From contig JAEZKU010000068.1 in assembly GCA_023436065.1 (NCBI GenBank), positions 1 to 26,661 on the forward strand: a stretch of DNA of 26,661 nucleotides. Direction: 5' to 3'. The position numbers were made by a program, and so were the translations under genes. The DNA comes from Bacillota bacterium. GTDB lineage: Bacteria; Bacillota; Clostridia; Lachnospirales; Lachnospiraceae. This document shows, piece after piece, positions 24,388-26,661 of the stretch. Below the pieces are notes generated by a model. That model had not been told where the DNA came from, did not search any database, and saw only the letters and a list, made by a program, of their open reading frames with translations. Position 1 is the first letter of the stretch; each line of letters opens with the position of its first letter.

Positions 24388-25677
24388 ATGAAGCTTTTAC
24401 AATTAAATAAACAAGCAAAGAATTATTATATACTGATTATCGGGCAGTTTGTATCCCAGTTCGGAAGCAAGCTGACCAGCTTTGGACTGGTACTGTGGTC
24501 GTATAAGCAAAGCGGCTCCGTATTGTCCATGTCGCTGCTTTCCGTGTGCTACCTTGTGCCTGAGGTAATGCTGAGCTTTATCTCCGGTACGATCAGTGAC
24601 AGATGGAATAAGAAGAGGATCATGCTGGTTGCCGATGCGATAGCAGCATTTTTCTCGGGCTGTGTCCTGCTGATGCTTTTTACCGGACGTCTTCGGGTAG
24701 AGTATCTGTACCTGATCAATTTTTTCCTGGGTGTGACGGATTCCTTCCAGTTCCCGGCATCCGAGGTTACGATTTCGTTAATCGTACCGAAGGAGGATTA
24801 CATCAAGATCAGTGGCATCAACAGCTTTTTTACTTCGTTCATCGGTATTTTTGCCCCGATTGCGACAACAACCCTGTTTGCCTTCTTTGGACTCAGAGTC
24901 CTTGTGATGATTGATCTTGCAACCTTCCTGTTTGCTTTTCTGACCTTGGCTTTCGGAGTACACATCCCTGAGCACGCCAATGAGGAACGGGAGAGGAAAT
25001 CATTATTTTCAGAATGCATCTATGGAATTCGGTATCTGGTGACGAAAAAGGATATCTTTAGTCTGGTTATATTCATGGGATTTGTAAATCTTGTGGCAGC
25101 AGTATATAACACGGACCTTGCACCCATGATTCTGTTGCGAAATGGCGATAACGATGTGCAGCTGGGTATTGTCAGCAGTGCTATCAGCGTAGCCGGCTTG
25201 GTCGGAAGTATTTTTGTGTCAAAGATGCCTGCTCCAAAGAAGAGAATATCCCTGATACTGAACATCATGACCTTTTCGTTTTTGTTCTGCAACGGATTAT
25301 TAGGTATAGGACAGAATTATTACGTATGGACGCTGGCGGTATTCGGGGGAAATTTATTAATTCCCTTTCTGACGGCAAATGTGGAGTACATCATGCGTAC
25401 CAATATCCCGATTGAATTGCAGGGAAGAGTGTTTGCGGCACGTAATACACTGCAGTATACCTCGATCCCCATCGGCAATCTGTTGGGAGGGTTTCTCGCG
25501 GATGATGTATTCATACCCTACATCAGAAGTTCAAGCCTAAAGCCCTTCTGGAAAGTGCTGGTCGGAACGGGAGATGGAGCCGGTCTCGGACTGCTGTTTA
25601 TATGCTTTGCGATCATAGGTACACTTGGTACCAGTCTCTTTCGGATGAGCAAGAGTCTGCAGCTTTTAAACAAATAA
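24388..25677 (+). CDS. MFS transporter, macrolide-efflux-like (Mef type)
   Basis: A proton-driven exporter of the major facilitator superfamily, 429 residues with about 12 hydrophobic segments, matching the length of Mef-type and related drug pumps (about 405-430). The N-terminal layout (IGQFVSQFGSKLTSFGLVLWSY) and the loop 2-3 motif SGTISDRWNKKRIML, a variant of the MFS motif A GxxxDRxxRR, place it near macrolide and multidrug exporters; the QGRVFAARN segment near residue 345 also recurs in that group. The true substrate is unknown. AAAGGAG at 24371-24377 sits 10 bases before the start. The 5' leader contains a short ORF and two competing hairpins, which suggests inducible expression. A hairpin after the stop codon closes the unit. 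Confidence 0.9.
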   Translation: MKLLQLNKQAKNYYILIIGQFVSQFGSKLTSFGLVLWSYKQSGSVLSMSLLSVCYLVPEVMLSFISGTISDRWNKKRIMLVADAIAAFFSGCVLLMLFTGRLRVEYLYLINFFLGVTDSFQFPASEVTISLIVPKEDYIKISGINSFFTSFIGIFAPIATTTLFAFFGLRVLVMIDLATFLFAFLTLAFGVHIPEHANEERERKSLFSECIYGIRYLVTKKDIFSLVIFMGFVNLVAAVYNTDLAPMILLRNGDNDVQLGIVSSAISVAGLVGSIFVSKMPAPKKRISLILNIMTFSFLFCNGLLGIGQNYYVWTLAVFGGNLLIPFLTANVEYIMRTNIPIELQGRVFAARNTLQYTSIPIGNLLGGFLADDVFIPYIRSSSLKPFWKVLVGTGDGAGLGLLFICFAIIGTLGTSLFRMSKSLQLLNK

Positions 25678-25682
25678 TGATA

Positions 25683-25713
25683 ACCGCTTCCTGCTTAAAA
25701 GGTGGGAAGCGGT
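25683..25713 (+). terminator. Terminator after the MFS gene
   Basis: ACCGCTTCC (25683-25691) and GGAAGCGGT (25705-25713) form a perfect 9-bp stem with a 13-base loop, 5 bases after the stop codon. The following sequence, CTTGCGTTCT, is only moderately T-rich. Confidence 0.75.
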
Positions 25714-25767
25714 CTTGCGTTCTATAAATAGTGATATGACAGAAGTATTTGAATGGGGGGGAGAGTT

Positions 25768-26316
25768 ATGCTTCAAAGTGAAAGATTACAATACAGAAGA
25801 TTATCGGAAAAGGATTTATTAATTTTTCAAGCTTTATATACCAATCCTGAGGTGATGCGGTATGCTTATATGGATCGTTTAGAGCCCGGGGAGAAGACCG
25901 AAGAAGCCTTTCGGGAGGTGCTTAAGCTACAGCAGGAGGACGTGGGAGATCAGTTTGTTGCGGCACTTAAGGATACCGGAGAGGATATTGCGATTGTTGA
26001 CTACGAGGTTCTGAAGAAGCATGAACAGGGCGGCATCTGTGAGATGGGATATTTTATCCTGCCGGGATACTGGGGCTGCGGATATGGCTCGGAGATGGGA
26101 CAGGCTATCATAGACGAGATTTTTCACAATCGGCGGTTTCATAAGATTGTGGCAAGCTGCAACGGGAATAACCGGGCTTCAGAGAATATTATGAAAAAGC
26201 TGGGTATGCAGAAGGAAGGCATCTTACGCAAGGTACGCTATAAGGATGGAAGATGGGATGACGAGATAAAGTACGGGCTTCTTCGGGAAGAGTGGGAAGA
26301 GCTGAAAAACCTTTAA
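25768..26316 (+). CDS. GNAT-family N-acetyltransferase, RimJ/RimL-like
   Basis: An acetyl-CoA-dependent acetyltransferase of 182 residues, the normal size for RimJ/RimL-type enzymes that modify protein N-termini or small amines. The N-terminal ERLQYRRLSEKDL strand-helix start is typical. The acetyl-CoA pyrophosphate loop is seen near residues 106-116 (GYWGCGYGSEMG, the RGxGxG/A-type turn), and the C-terminal NNRASENIMKKLGMQKEG segment is the family motif B, followed by the YKDGRWDDEIKYGLLREEW end. The start at 25768 follows a GGGGGGAGAG ribosome binding site; an in-frame ATG at 25753 lies directly 5' of it. The substrate cannot be inferred. It stands alone between the MFS terminator and the rpsJ promoter; I see no convincing promoter for it. 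Confidence 0.92.
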   Translation: MLQSERLQYRRLSEKDLLIFQALYTNPEVMRYAYMDRLEPGEKTEEAFREVLKLQQEDVGDQFVAALKDTGEDIAIVDYEVLKKHEQGGICEMGYFILPGYWGCGYGSEMGQAIIDEIFHNRRFHKIVASCNGNNRASENIMKKLGMQKEGILRKVRYKDGRWDDEIKYGLLREEWEELKNL

Positions 26317-26325
26317 AAAAAGTAC

Positions 26326-26354
26326 TTGCAAATACTTTACGCTTAGTGTATAAT
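26326..26354 (+). promoter_or_regulatory. Strong sigma-A promoter of the S10 ribosomal protein operon
   Basis: TTGCAA (26326-26331) and a perfect TATAAT (26349-26354) are separated by exactly 17 bp, and transcription would start near 26361. It lies directly after the acetyltransferase gene and drives the leader and rpsJ. Confidence 0.85.
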
Positions 26355-26360
26355 ATCAAA

Positions 26361-26637
26361 TGTTGTGACATTGATAGCGTTGAAACGTGAGGTTGCTACC
26401 TGCTATGGTAGGTTTTCCGTGGAGCGAAGGTCAAGTTATGAAACTGGCGACAAGTCACTGTACCATATAATGTTCTGCCATAGGGCAGATAAAACGTGTG
26501 ATGAATTTCATATAACACTACAGCGGCAAATCAGTATGATTTGTCAAAATGTATGGAATATGAAGATACACACGGATGAGTGTACAGTCACCACTTGTCG
26601 TACTGAAATTAAGTGCGAAAAGGAGGCGGCTTTTTTT
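26361..26637 (+). ncRNA. Structured 5' leader of the S10 operon
   Basis: About 277 bases separate the promoter from rpsJ. Visible helices are CTACC/GGTAG (26396-26411), TCTGCC/GGCAGA (26474-26489), GGCAAATCA with TGATTTGTC (26525-26545, one G-U pair), and TACAC/GTGTA (26567-26584). A long-range helix pairs GACAAGT and ACTGTAC (26449-26463) with GTACAGT and ACTTGTC (26582-26599), enclosing the middle hairpins. GTACAGT overlaps the last small hairpin, so two alternative folds are possible. S10 operon leaders are commonly feedback-controlled by a ribosomal protein such as L4; a Clostridia-specific S10 leader has, as I recall, been proposed. Whether this is that RNA needs a covariance search. Confidence 0.65.
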
Positions 26638-26661
26638 ATGGCAAGTCAAGTAATGAGAATT
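26638..26661 (+). CDS. rpsJ: 30S ribosomal protein S10 (partial, 5' end only)
   Basis: The last 24 bases encode MASQVMRI, the usual N-terminus of S10 in Clostridia, cut by the window edge. AAAGGAGG at 26619-26626 precedes the ATG by 11 bases, with a run of seven T in between. S10 is part of the 30S subunit head and also the antitermination partner NusE. It is normally the first gene of the large S10 ribosomal protein operon, which would continue beyond the window. The strong promoter and long structured leader upstream support this reading. Confidence 0.88.

Noticed and set aside
1..26661. CRISPR arrays, tRNA, rRNA, insertion sequences, phage genes
   Set aside because: I looked for regularly spaced repeats, transposase or integrase motifs and tRNA or rRNA sequence and saw none.

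Overview
The window looks like a chromosomal segment from a low-to-mid GC Firmicute of class Clostridia, most likely family Lachnospiraceae. This rests on the style of the RpoB and RpoC proteins, strong GGAGG ribosome binding sites, sigma-A type promoters and the gene families present. I ran no database search, so the taxonomic call is inference.

Layout. (1) 1-8000: rpoB and rpoC, encoding the beta and beta-prime subunits of RNA polymerase, closed by a strong two-part terminator hairpin. (2) 8062-9112: a ferritin-like protein gene, then a noncoding stretch with a palindrome, a perfect 14-bp inverted repeat flanked by near-identical direct repeats, and a promoter with a 27-bp palindromic operator. 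(3) 9113-12471: a three-gene overlapping operon of a YtrA-type GntR repressor, an ABC ATPase and a large ABC permease. (4) 12584-14302: an alpha-phosphoglucomutase-type phosphosugar mutase. (5) 14440-14513: a 25-bp-stem terminator shared with a convergent nitroreductase gene. (6) 15269-19336, minus strand: a four-gene membrane-stress operon with the same order as Bacillus subtilis pspA-ydjG-ydjH-ydjI, with a terminator-like hairpin after the first gene. (7) 19402-21405: a methyltransferase of the RlmI/RlmK-like type, convergent with a flavodoxin/ferredoxin fusion (EFR1 type). (8) 21517-24165: a YfhO-family membrane protein. (9) 24176-25713: an MFS efflux-type transporter preceded by a roughly 178-nt leader that contains a short leader-peptide ORF and two mutually exclusive hairpins. 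(10) 25768-26316: a GNAT acetyltransferase. (11) 26326-26661: a consensus promoter, a long structured leader and the first eight codons of rpsJ (ribosomal protein S10), the start of the S10 ribosomal protein operon.

The flanks are housekeeping: RNA polymerase on the left and the S10 operon on the right. The usual rpsL-rpsG-fusA-tuf block expected between them in most Firmicutes is absent, and about 18.8 kb of envelope-stress, redox, transport and metabolic genes lie there instead.

The most interesting candidate for an undescribed regulatory system is the leader of the MFS transporter. A 15-codon ORF with a hydrophobic LCIV stretch at codons 5-8 overlaps the shared arm of two competing hairpins. 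This resembles drug-inducible ribosome-stalling attenuators of erm and mef genes. Other notable points are a zinc ribbon attached to the C-terminus of RpoB, a long acidic tail on RpoC, the attenuated pspA-ydjGHI operon, and repeated overlap of an ATG with the Shine-Dalgarno sequence.
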